Assembly (NCBI GenBank): GCA_008508345.1
Contig: QNGE01000776.1
Coordinates: 1 to 64,000, forward strand
Direction of reading: 5' to 3'
DNA length: 64,000 nt
Source of the DNA: Paragonimus westermani
Lineage: Eukaryota > Platyhelminthes > Trematoda > Plagiorchiida > Troglotrematidae
Positions 40,501 to 52,400 of the stretch are shown one piece after another; within the stretch, counting starts at the first letter, position 1; each line of letters begins with the position of its first letter. A program made the position numbers and the translations under genes. The notes under the pieces were generated by a model. The model saw only the letters and a program-made list of their open reading frames with translations. It did not search any database and was not told where the DNA came from.

Positions 40501-43354
40501 GTAGTGAACTGGGCGAAGGTTTTCCACTGATTGCAACGGAAGGGGAAGATGAGAAGCTTTTTTAACTTTAGTTGATAACCTTTTGGGTAAAGCTTCTCTT
40601 AACATAAATTTGGTTACTTTACCAGAAGAAATGTACACTAAAATACCTTTATGTCGTCTGGAGCTGTTCACGTAAGAAAGCTGTCATCGGTGGTAAGAAT
40701 TTTCTAAATTGCAACAACCCCTAACGCTTTGAACAGATGGATTTACCATCTGCAGTGTTTTGGTAGTTGAACACATATAATTTGCGATAAAACGATTCAT
40801 TGTCATAGGTCGCTGAATTCTTGTCACAATGAAACCAGATGATCAATAAATCAGAGAACATTCGAATTGCCTACTTCAGTAAGGTCGTCGCGTTTAGTGT
40901 TGTAGGCAGTTAACATCCGCAACCATGCGTTAGAAGTAAGCCAACTATTCAGTGTTCGGGGCACTCTCAACTTCACAGACATACACGATGAATTTCATTT
41001 AAATCCCTCTTATTATTTCACAACTCGTTCGACAATATTAATCTAACATATTTCTTATTTTGAAAGCCACATAAAAGCAAAGAGGGCAGGTGGGAACGAA
41101 ACGTAATCAGCGAGTGCACTGTCTTATGTAATAATCTTTATTCTATTCATGTAGCTTTGAGGTACATTAAGCGGCATTCTACTAAGTCTGACAGGGAGAA
41201 TGCCGCCTGTTGAAAACACCCATTAGAAACACCCACAATTATATGTTGCTTAGAATGCCATGTAATATGTTCACGCGACGGGGCACAACTTACCTCGTTA
41301 GCGTGAACCCACTGAGCGAAAGCCGCAAACAACCTACAAATATTTCTGCCAGTTAGACGCTAGACTTGTGGACCGAAAGATGGGGAACATGTGCTACAAA
41401 TATGTAGAATGAAATTTATGTTTGTTGAAGCCTGTGGAAACATCAGTTATAGAACAGTGATGCAGTTTTTATGTTTGTTATCGAACATTTAAACCTGATA
41501 TCCTTAACTGGACTGGAAATTTTGTCCCTTTCATCCCCTAGAACAGACACACGTGTTTTGGTTGCTTGTAAAGCTTTGTCTCGTTTGACAGCTATTCAGA
41601 AAAGTCAGGCTGTTAGGTTTTTGATGAACTGGAACTGCTCGAAAATTTGAGCTAGTAGATTGTTAAATTGGAGTTGCTCCGCTACCTCACCTCTCGAAGA
41701 TGAGTTCAGTGCAATCGAAATAGGTGTGACTCACCTAATAGCCACTGAAGACTTTTCATTGTCGAGATCCGTGTATGCAACTTTACTTGGTAGGAGTATA
41801 CATATAATTTGACTGCGAGGTTTAAATGGTGGCAAAGTGTCTAATTATGACAAGGGGTTTTAACATTCTATAAATTAATTCTTTACTACACTTGTTCCTA
41901 AAAATAGCACGGTTGTCACCTCGAAAACACTATCTATAAAACATGGAAATGTTCGTATGTTCACGTATGGTGCTAGAAGACAGAAAATAAGTAACTTAGC
42001 TGTAGCACAGTTGAAATTCACAGGTTTATTCACCAGTTGCACGTTTTATAATCAAATATGTCAAAGAATCCCAGAGGTCTAATTGTTTTGGATGAGTCAA
42101 ATTTCACAGTGTGGTGTGCCGACAGGCGTGTTTTGAAAAAATAATATTCTTACGACTTCATTGTCCTCAGAGAATGCGTCATTGTGTGAACGAGTGAGAA
42201 GTAGGTGATTAAAGAGAAATATTGTAAAGCACGACCGTAAATGATTCCGCTTATCAGTGTTCCCGAGTTGGATTTGGTTAAAAAGGGTCTTCAGTTTTTG
42301 TCACTCAAATTTTCAACCATAAAAAACTAATCAGATATTCGCGAGAACGGTTCAACGACCTTTTGGGTCGTTACCATCGATTGTGGTACGCAACTAAATA
42401 TCATTAAAAGTAAATAAGGTTCGTTCCACTGTTGTTTGATTGATTTACTGACAAGCGTTCCAACTTTGCAACAAGTGTAAGGTGCACAGAAGCAAAAGTG
42501 TTACATGTGAATCGGTTGCAACCAGGAGATTAAGAAGAGAGGGAACAAATTCAGCATTCTTCTATAAGGCCTTCAAAGCTGTCAGTTTAAGTCCCTGTAA
42601 GAGAACTTGATGCCTGCGATTTGGCGATACTATCCTATGCTATTATCTAGAATTCAACCGGTTTATCTATGAAGCGCTGTTGATGGTAAAACTATTGAAA
42701 TGAGATGCAAGGACGGGCGGTTAGTAGCTGGCTAACACAGTTACAATTTCAAGCGTTGCCATCACTTCTAACGTACAGTATGGCGAACTAATTTGAAACC
42801 TAACACAAAGTTTGTGAAAGACGTGGAAATGTCACATCGGGTAAATGGTAGAACGTAACCTAGGAAAACCCAACACACGACAGGCTATCATCAACTTACA
42901 GCAGTAGGGCACAAATGTTTCGCGTGATGCAGGTAGACTTGTCTAATTAGGATTGGCAATTCTTAAAACCATTTTCGGACACCAGCCAGAACTTATAGAT
43001 AGGAAAGGGTAAGAAAATTATCGTTAAACTGTAATGTGCGTTTGTTAGCGCCTGACCTAGTTTTGAAACCGAACGATGCGACCGCAATAAGTAGCAAAGT
43101 TATGTACCTTAGTTAAATATTTGGTTTAACTACTGACATATCCCAAAAATATTTTTCGAAGAAAAATCAGTCTAGTTCATCCATAAGCAAATTCTAGATG
43201 AAAGGACACAAAACCCATAAAGTAGCTGAATGAATTTTGCCAGGTATATTTCGAATGAAATAGGAGTAGAAATGATAGTACAATAATATTCAGCACAGTA
43301 CACCAATTTCCTCTGACTCACCTAACTGTACCAATAACTGCTTCACATTTACAG
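34526..43354 (+). other. P2X intron 3 (8.8 kb)
   Basis: GTGAGT donor and CATTTACAG acceptor. The first 0.8 kb holds a LINE relic. From about 35.3 to 43.35 kb I see no gene or named element, only short frames open on both strands (the longest is 164 codons at 36053-36547, minus, with no family likeness). The sequence looks richer in A+T than the left half of the window. Confidence 0.9.
34740..35285 (+). mobile_element. CR1/L2-type LINE relic inside P2X intron 3
   Basis: The translation of 34742-35071 gives LLVKKTSNKPVMLSTVFRNF, HIYSTQVRLL, PYWKKDFSALETIQQGVTNT, SLSSLSCEDRLSKLEMFPPS and RRLYNN, which follows the RT thumb and C-terminus of CR1-like ORF2. Copy 1 has VRPLLEYANQVVYTGLKKDI, then HLSYESRLEILDLYPLEFRR, at the same points. 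After a frameshift, NNLFQVADRVGLRSHRRKIL and LPVPTVPTPSADMIKR continue it to about 35285. The wording differs enough from copies 1-5 to suggest another subfamily. Confidence 0.7.
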
Positions 43355-43541
43355 GTGCAAAAACGGGAAGATGCAGTATTCAGACCAACGAGAGCATTGG
43401 TACATGTGAAATCTATTCCTGGTGTCCACTAGAAAATGATACACTACCACTCGGAAAAATCAATTATATGTTTCCTATGGTTGCAAATTTCACGTTACTA
43501 ATCAAGAACGACGTGACCTTCGAAAAATTCAACGTTCACAG
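43355..43541 (+). CDS. P2X: P2X receptor, exon 4 (head, second part, and ATP-binding NFTLLIK)
   Basis: 187 bp after a TTTACAG acceptor. It encodes GAKTGRCSIQTNESIGTCEI then YSWCPLEND, giving the last three head cysteines, so all six are present across exons 2-4. NFTLLIKNDVTFEKFNVH follows, with the Thr and Lys that contact ATP in P2X structures; NFT is also a glycosylation sequon. Joined to exon 3 (phase 1) it forms GNGGAKTGRC. It ends in phase 2 after CAC AG at 43541 with a GTAGGC donor. No stop or frameshift is present. Confidence 0.96.
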
Positions 43542-46500
43542 GTAGGCCGTGGTATGTTTTGTGAGAGTAAATAAGTATTATGCTAAATTTTTAGTCTAAC
43601 TAAGGAATGCGTTGCAGGACAAAATGGATCCGTTTGATTTAAAGGTTAATTTTCATTGCAACAATACTGATTACCTTGATCTGCTTTCGGTGGTAATATT
43701 CAAATGTTACACACAGCAAGCTGCATACAAAGTGGAGCAAAACAAGAGATCGAATCGAACGAGAGTCAATTCAATGAATAAGGGAATAAAGCAGGAGTTA
43801 TGGACATGGGGTCTGAAATTCACTTGAGCCAAATCGAACAACCCTCGCAAATAATGCAGCTTGACTTCAAGAAAAAGCTTTTTGTGCAGCGACTATCATG
43901 GTACATGGGACAATAATACATAGTGTTATACTCAAAGCAAAATTTTCTTGTCTTCAAGTTCCTGTCCCGGTGCTGTTCAAGGAGTGAATTCTGTTAAACG
44001 CCTGAATGCTCTAAAAGAAGTTCAAAATGTGTAAACAAAAAGTCTTGCGCAAAAAGCTAAGGGTATGTAGTAATTAGAAAATAGAACAGAAACGGTCTTC
44101 CACAAGGTACACAGATTTTACCAACTGCAAAGATATGTGAGAATGAATCAGAGTTCTGTCGCACACAAAGTTCTAGAGTATACGGGTGTCACAGTTGTGT
44201 CTACCGTGTTGAACAGTTGTTTACAGTGTAGGAAATCGTGTTCTACATATACAGTAAACGAACTGTTTAGTACTGTGCTTTCCCAGAATGGTTCTTAATG
44301 TTTCCGCTATTGTCCTCTTTGTTAACCTCTAGTAGCGGATGGTCCTCCGTGTAAAGAAAGCTGTGAGTGAAAATCGGATAACCCCTGTGAGATTTATAGT
44401 TCGCTGAAAGCCCCATAGTAGTTTTCAGTTTCTCAAGATTACGCATTTTTCTCATTCATATGATCATTCTTGTTGGACTTTTCACTATGTGTCACATGTT
44501 TTCACAATTATGCATGTACTGTAGTGATATATGTGTCGTTAGGTATCCAGAAATAATTAGCTTGAATGGGGCTAAACGTATCTTTATTAATTGGGACAGA
44601 CAGAGAACAGTACAATGTTTGGACGTGGATTTCAAACTCATAATGTAGATTGACATATAACGTGTGGTTGCCGAGAAAATCATGTCAACTTATACACAAG
44701 ATGAAATTTCACAAAATTACTTCCAGCCTTATACCAGCTGTAAATTACACAGTTTATTTTTGAGGTGGGTTGCTTCTGAAGTCAGAAGGACACTCTAAGA
44801 TGAAGTAATTTTTGTAATGTCTGTGCGGTTTTGACGAAGTGCACAGTTGAACCGACTTCTATAAACTAGCGTCAGTCTGCTTGACAAAACTTTCGATATC
44901 GTTAGAACCTGATTGAGATCGTTGGTTGACGTTCTGTTTAACCGCGCGCTTCTTAGTCATGGATGAGTTGCCTAAATCAACTGATATAACTTCGGATTGA
45001 ATAGTACGTACTTGTGTACATGCATACACACGTACACACATTCCTCCCTCATGGACAAACCAGTAAACGGGTTTACCGAGATTGAACTCTTCCAAGAAAA
45101 AACATGGTGCATATGTAGAAGACTTATGGAATATAACGGACGCACTTGTTATCATTATGAAAACGTTTTACAAGCTCGCTGACATTGGTGAACAGTTACA
45201 ATTAGTACTACGTTCATTTTACTGATCCTGAGCGCTTGTACTTTTGTTAACGTCAAAAAACTCGTTTTTTTGTTCACCTTGTTGTTTAAGTAAGGCAACT
45301 AACTGGTTCGTGAGAATGCATACCGTTTTCTTGAGTACCTAAATGAGCCACCTTTTTTGTTGCTAATTTGCCCTGTAGGTTGCGCACAGTCTCCGAGTTA
45401 TTAGTCTGCTCGTAGCTACTTCACATTCACCCAGACTGGTTCAGTCATATATATCCCGTTCAAGTAATCCTATTCACACCAAGCTGTTGTTAGGATTTTC
45501 TCACATTTTGCCAGCTACACTCCTACTCCCTACTGAGACAAAGTTTTGTGGTACTGAACGTCTCCAGTTATGTCTTATTCATGTGATCTTCATTTTTACT
45601 GTTGACTGTAATAAACTGCTGACCAGAAATGCTCTAAAAATCAGGTCAGTAGTGCAGGCATTTCAAACTTAAACTCATGATAACCTGTCGTGTGTAATCT
45701 CCGATTTGTGGGTAGTTACTTTGGAACGGATACTACGTTGATACACTGTGTGACAAGGATTTTGCACTGCTCTGTTTATACAAAATTGAATTAAGTCTTA
45801 GTAATCACAGAGAGTACCGGTAATTTAATGGGGTATAAATCAACTAGTAACGGCGACTGCCCGTGGGTTTTTGACTTTTAAAATGTAGCAGAATGAGGGA
45901 AGTTGCACTAGTACGAGTAAAACTGAGAAGATATTGGCACCAACGGCAAACGGGCTGTATGCAGATGGGTGAGTTTAGTTGTCTATTGCAGTTAAGATAA
46001 ATAATTATAAGGCCGAACATCACCTTCTCTATGGGGCGGAATCGAACAACGGTAAGGACAAAAGCAGGTCCTATTCCGTATTTGAGGAGGGTCTCTTTAG
46101 GGGTCCTGACAAAAAAATGCATGGGACTGGGCACAACAGGCCACTTTAAAGAAGTAAACATTCATGGTGGAACCTTTGTACAGGACAGTCTGTACGTAGG
46201 TATACATTTCATACAAGGTCCTATGCTTCAAAAAACGTGTCACACACGATGAAAAATATATACAAAAGGAAACGACTTGGCACGTTTGAGGGGCAGAACA
46301 GCCTACACGGGCTCCATTGATAAGTATTGTTTTCATATCCAGTAGCGTTTACAAAGATAGTGGGAGCTGATTTTTGAGTTCAAAACTGGATGCAGATGTT
46401 GGCTCAACGGAGGAAGCTCCACTGGTGGTTGCATTACATTTCCGCGTCTCCTGTGGTTGCCTGAGTCATTTTGTGTTAACCATCTGTGGTACAACTAAAA

Positions 46501-46766
46501 CACTACAAGTATACGAAATCAGCATCTGGCGACTCAAAAATCAATGGTAGGATTCACTGTCACTTGCGATGTATATACCACAACCTCAAACACTTGGAAT
46601 CTGTCATTATTGTTGATGAAATTAACCATAATGCATTAAAAAGAGCTGATGGAAGACGGGCGATTTTCGAAAAGCTATTGAGGTAAGTCAGAGCCAAAGT
46701 TCATGTGGGAGCAAAAATCCGATGGTTGGGAACAGTGGTGGTGTTGTTCGTAGCTCGAGTTGATGG

Positions 46767-46912
46767 TTTTGGTATCGATATATTTGCAGAGCTTGGCATT
46801 TGAGTTGCAAACGTTTCATCACCAAGCAAGGTGATATCATTAGTACGTGAGTGATTTAGCGTATAATTTTGAAACCCAAATGCCAAGCTCGGCGAACATA
46901 TCAATACCAAAA
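46767..46912. repeat. Fold-back repeat with 36-bp arms
   Basis: The left arm at 46767-46802 (TTTTGGTATCGATATATTTG then CAGAGCTTGGCATTTG) and the right arm at 46877-46912 are reverse complements with about four mismatches. The next 10-12 bases inward are partly complementary too, leaving a spacer of about 50-74 bp. This is the form of a small MITE or fold-back element, or of a precursor hairpin. No coding sequence is inside. Confidence 0.85.
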
Positions 46913-49360
46913 GCACAAGCCTTTTTCTTGGAAGGGTTTAAGTTGAGTAGACTGCCAAAAGACACTATGAATTTCAAGTATCACAACCAATAGTTCACAG
47001 CTTTACAAACCGTAAAGAGCTAATCAGAAAGACTCAATTATTCTCTAGCTGTATTGCGTCATCATCGAAAGTGATCTCAAAGACTTACGAAAAGACAGAT
47101 TATTACTTTGGTTTCTTGGAAATCGAAGCCCATTTCATTCGAGCTGTTCACTTATGGTGACTAGTTGGTTACACGGTTTGATAATCAACAATGACATCGT
47201 TGGGTTTCAGTGTGAAATGTTTGGTAAATCCTAAGGGGGTAGTTCATACTCTGGGACATTCGTCATATTTCGTACAAGACAATGAGACGGGTGGGTAACA
47301 GAGTGGAAACCTAAATGTTCCTAGCTTTTAACATGCGTTCTTAGCTTAGCTGTTACTGTACGTATGTTGTTCGGATGTATGGTTTCCACCGTTTATTGGA
47401 ATTCAGCTGAAGATCGCATTTTCCACGTGTGAGTCTCCTTTAAGTTATTAATTAAGTGATGGTCAACTTGGAAATAAACCAAATCCCCGACTACTCATCA
47501 GTAATTAATTTTGTGTTGATTCAGATCGGTGTATGACGTAATTTGTCATAAAAGCTCTCTTTTAAGCTCAAACATTTGTAACGCCCTTAAGTGACTTTCT
47601 TGCCGCTCCTTCTTCTATGGCCATAAAAGCTAGAGTTAGGTCGTTGAAATTTTTTTTACTGTAATATTGAACAATAATGACAAGATAATTTTGATAGCAA
47701 GACTTAAAGCCAATGTCACCACTTTCAAGTGAATATGATTAAACGTTCAATGTGAACGTATTCTGGTAAGAGATCAAGGATGCAGCAGTCAGTCCGATGA
47801 CCACACAAGCGTGGGCGTCTAAATTTACTTCCTGACAATTAAAAGAATTGGACCTATTGGCTTAACCGCAAAATAGGGCTACTTTTTAAATTGTTCCTGC
47901 GAAACATCTGTTAGAATGAAAGGCTTGCAAAACGGTGAATGGCGTTGCACACGACAAACAAACATTTATGAATTGTCTGCTGTCCGGCTTGGCTTTTGGA
48001 ACTATTAGAGGTCAAATATGAGACATACCTGTTTGATTTTAAAGGGTTGGCTTTTGTGAATAAATCACATTCTTCAAAGTAATGATGTGCGTGAAATTCT
48101 TTACGATCATTCTCGGCTGGTTTCATGAAAAGTTAGAAGGCAGTCCATGGGGTGAGAGGTGTTTGGGACGAAAAGTTTATTGTCGAATGAAACAACTTAT
48201 TTACTCATTCAGTAGTGCTAACCCTGTTTGTCGTAAATGTCCACACTGCGTTAATCCTGGCTGAACAGTGAGCTGTTTGACAAGATACGGATAAGGATAG
48301 GAACGGAATAAAACTTACAAAATGACTGTATAAAACGGTCACTGGGATAACAGATTTAATTATAGAATAAGTTGAGTTAACAAATTTGTATTGTTACACA
48401 AAAAATCACCTTATGTTCAAACAGAATGGAGCAGCTTTTTGTCAAATATGTTTGAACTGTATTGATAAATGCTAAGTTGATTAAAATTGGTGTGCTATAA
48501 TTTACTTGTTTGCAGTATCTCTAAAAGGTGCATCAATTGTACACTGACTTGCGACTGTGTATTACATGGTAGTTTGACATGACTGAACTGAAGATGGATG
48601 TTGAGCGTGCTGTCAAATCTGCCAAAATTAATTACAAGTTGGCTTTCGTCCACACAGAAAAAAATACTGATTATACTACGTGGTATTCACTATTAGGCAT
48701 TGCTTTAAAGTCAGTCAGTCACATTAGAATGATAGAAAATCAAATAACTTGTTATGGGTAGGCGGTCGAAGTCTGGTGCAAATCTCAAGTAGAGAGGGCA
48801 TATTTTGCCTCAGGTGCTTAACCAATTTAACGTCATATCACTGTCTGTATACTGTAAGCTTTATTTCCGTTAACTGAACTATCGAATATGAATAACGGCT
48901 AAATTCACCAGCAGACGTAGCTCGGTCTGAGCTCTCAGTATCAAATCACTTCGTAGGATAAAAGTTAGAAATTAGATTAGTGCTTTGCCGTCTTCTTTCA
49001 TGTATGTATGCAGCAGATGTCTCACTGTCAACAGCTCGTCTTCAGCAACATAATCGAGAGTTAAATGTGTTGTACTCCAGTGTGAATTAAACAGACTTCT
49101 GCACGCACATTTATACGCTTGTGACCGTGAACTCACGTGGACCTGTTGAGTATACAGTTACTGTAGAGTTTGTCAATAGATTATCGCAACGACACCTTAA
49201 CATATCCCTGTTCTATTCACTGGTTATACCTGATTGGTTTCCAGACAGTGAACAACAAAGAATGACAGATGTAATGTAACTTAAAATATGGACCAAAGCA
49301 CTTATGTTTTATATTCTAACGTAAAATATACCTTATACTCCCGTAGTTGTATACCACGTA

Positions 49361-49401
49361 ACAAACGTCACGGTGTGAGTGGTGACTTTCTTGACGTTTG
49401 T
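49361..49401. repeat. Short inverted repeat, 10-bp perfect arms
   Basis: ACAAACGTCA (49361-49370) is the exact reverse complement of TGACGTTTGT (49392-49401), with a 21-nt spacer. Confidence 0.8.
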
Positions 49402-52400
49402 GACAATGTACCATTAGTCAAAAACTGATAATCCAACTTATGTAACCAGCGTTTCTCCATGAAAACATATAGGTAAGCCAGTTCTCCTGCAGATTTCAGG
49501 TGTCTTCATCAGGTACATGGGAAAATTTAAACTGGATCAACGTGTGTAACAAATCTGTTCCTTAGACATTGATTAACATGCTGCCACACTCAGATCAGAG
49601 AATGCCTTTGTGCCTGATCTACTAACTGTAATTGATATGATTAAGGGACACGTTTGTCTAAACTATAAAAGACCACACAATGAAAACCGTGCACGGTTTC
49701 ATGTTTGCTTCATGGCTTTGTGATTTACTGTCATTTGCTAGTGAAGTCACTGATCATATCAGTGTGCATTTTTATCAAGGATTCGGACTGTCATAAATTA
49801 AATATCGCCTAAGTTCAATCTTGATTTCTGGATTCACACTGATGGTTTGGGATTTCCTGTCAATTTTAACATCAAAAACATATCGGCACTTGGTACCGTT
49901 GTCACTTCAGAGATTTGGACTCCAGATCTCACGCGTATGAAACGTTTATGACAACACCTCTCAGAATAGAGTTATTATGTGACGGTGCTTTTCATGTTAT
50001 AATAATCAGGCTTTGAACTACTCATCAGTAAACAGCTGCATTGTGAAGCTTATTGAGTAACAACGCAGAATCGAACGTGACTGTGTTGTTCTGACGATCG
50101 GTTCATCAGTAAAACTTAACAGAACGTTTGTTGTGTCATTTGACCGGACGTTTGTAATATAAAGTTTACTCTTGCTTGGTGTGGTACAGAGGCTACCTCA
50201 CAAACAAGAGAACAAATTTTCCACTAATAGATTCGAGAAGAATGTTCACTAATAAACAGCTTTAAAAAGAACTTAGTCTTATGACTTCTGTTGAGAGGAA
50301 GCCGTGAGTAATGTCTGTTTGACACCGAAAAATGTGAAACTTTGGGAGAAATGTTCAACGAATGTCAATGTGGTTGTTGCCTCTGTACATAAACATCCTT
50401 ATGGCTGTCATAGTTTTAGTTTACGAGGTTTGAAGAAGCAATTTAATACATCACTGATTCACACCAACTGAAAAGTGAGTACTAATCAAGTCAAATATTT
50501 TCAGCCGGGGATGGTCTACTTGTTTATACGTAAATTGCTAGAGGGCACAATTGCGGGTTGTACAAGCGAAAAAAGGTGATTTTCTTCCCAAAACTTCCGG
50601 CCAATAGCTTTTTACTGTCCTGTATCTCAGCCCTCAAACAACCGACGGGGAATATGTACAGTAACAGTCTTACAGTCAAGAAACAACAGCTGTTCTGAGA
50701 ATCCGTGTCAGTACACTAGAAAAAGTTTTTCCAATTTGAGATTTCGAATACTATTCGCATCTCAGTTTTACCCAAAGAACATCAGAAGACAGGTCGACTA
50801 CAGACGGACAAGAACAGCAGATATTTTTTGTATATTGATCCAGTCACATGAAAGCAGTGTGGAAAATGATTAAGCAGTAATCTAGCGTGAAACAACACAG
50901 GGAAGATGGATATTGATATTGTTTTTACTAATGAAATTCTTGAAAAATTTTCAGATTTCCTATCACAAGTCGCATCCCGTTTTATTTTTCTGTGAACTGT
51001 TACAAATCTGTCTTGACAATGAAAGTCTAGATGACAAATGAAACAAGTATTTCCTGGAATATCGTGTTATTATGCGGTTGAATGCAAATATAGAACACTC
51101 AATGGGATTCTGCAGTTAAAACATGTTCCACTGTCGTCGGCTTGAAAGCTTGTGAAGCAGGTAGCTACATATTGTTGAGTCAAAATCACGCAATAGTATA
51201 AGTCCAACTCGTTCAGCGTTCGCGTTTGTATCCATCAAAGTTATACATTGATTTTAGCCATTAGTCGCAAAATTCATGTTGTGCTAATGGCAAAGATGAT
51301 GGAAGTTAAATGGAACCTACTGTCGAAAGTCAGAGCGTGATAAAAAATGCCTCTCTGGTTTGAAAAGTGCTGTGTACTTTTCACCTATTCTCTCCGAAAC
51401 ACTGACTTTTGGGAGGCACCGAGCCGACTGACATTCACGAACTGCAGTAGTTGAATAATTAGTCAGCTACAAAACTGCAAGACGATTAGAAATTTTGCGC
51501 ACTACATGTTAGACTAAACAACAGAGAGCTCGCTCTTCTGGTTTCACTGAAGATCTCTCGATGTTATCCGCGAAAAATATGTAAGGCCTGTGTTAAATAT
51601 AGTACTGCAGTAACAATTAGTCGGAAGTAGTCACTCTTCTTGAAATCGAAGTACCGATAATTCGTTTTAGAATGTTCTTTGCAAGTAGACAGATCCGTAG
51701 AGTTGAAGACTTTTACATTATAGAAACCATACTCGGAATACTACTGGCTGCCTATTTATCGAGAATACAAGATATACGATTCAGGACGAGAGAAGTTTGT
51801 TCTTAAGACAAGGAATGTGGGTATCAGAGCGTCGTTCTGCTGGGCGATCAGGCTTGTTGCTCAGGCGACCTGATAATTAACAATATAGGCCTATCAATTT
51901 TGTCGATAGAAAACAGATATTTTCCTCATCACAGAAAACTGGCAATTCATTGAAACCAATGGCTGAAAGTCCGTCCTGAGTTATTACCGGTCTTCTGTTA
52001 CCAGTACTTTTGATGAAACAAACCTTGTCACTTTCCTGGCTACGTCCTCGATGCTTGCACGTGGGACAGACATTCAGCTCAAAGTTATGGTAGATTAGGC
52101 ACGAAGAATTTCACTCGGACACTCACAGACTCAAACCGCTACGCACACCGAGTGATACTGGATGTATTTTTAACTGACACTTCCACCTGTTGGGAAGTTA
52201 GTCGAGGTATCCTCACAGTGTTCTTTTAATGAACAGTGGTAATGTGTCCTTTTCAGTCGTCCATTTTATATCCTAAGAACTCTGTTACACCGGACTTCAA
52301 TCAACATTCCGCCTCTCTCATGTGACCTACGTTAAGAGGTATTTTGGTCATACTTTGAATTGGAACCCTAATGATTGGCGACTAACACTTTCCGATATTT

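Noticed and set aside
43612..43827. Frame starting after a GTTGCAG site just behind P2X exon 4
   Set aside because: It looked like the next exon, but its protein has no P2X likeness and its phase does not continue exon 4. The true next exon is at 63,894.
45844..46161. 105-codon minus frame in intron 4
   Set aside because: An overlapping plus-strand frame is of similar quality, there is no recognised motif, and the length is within chance expectation.
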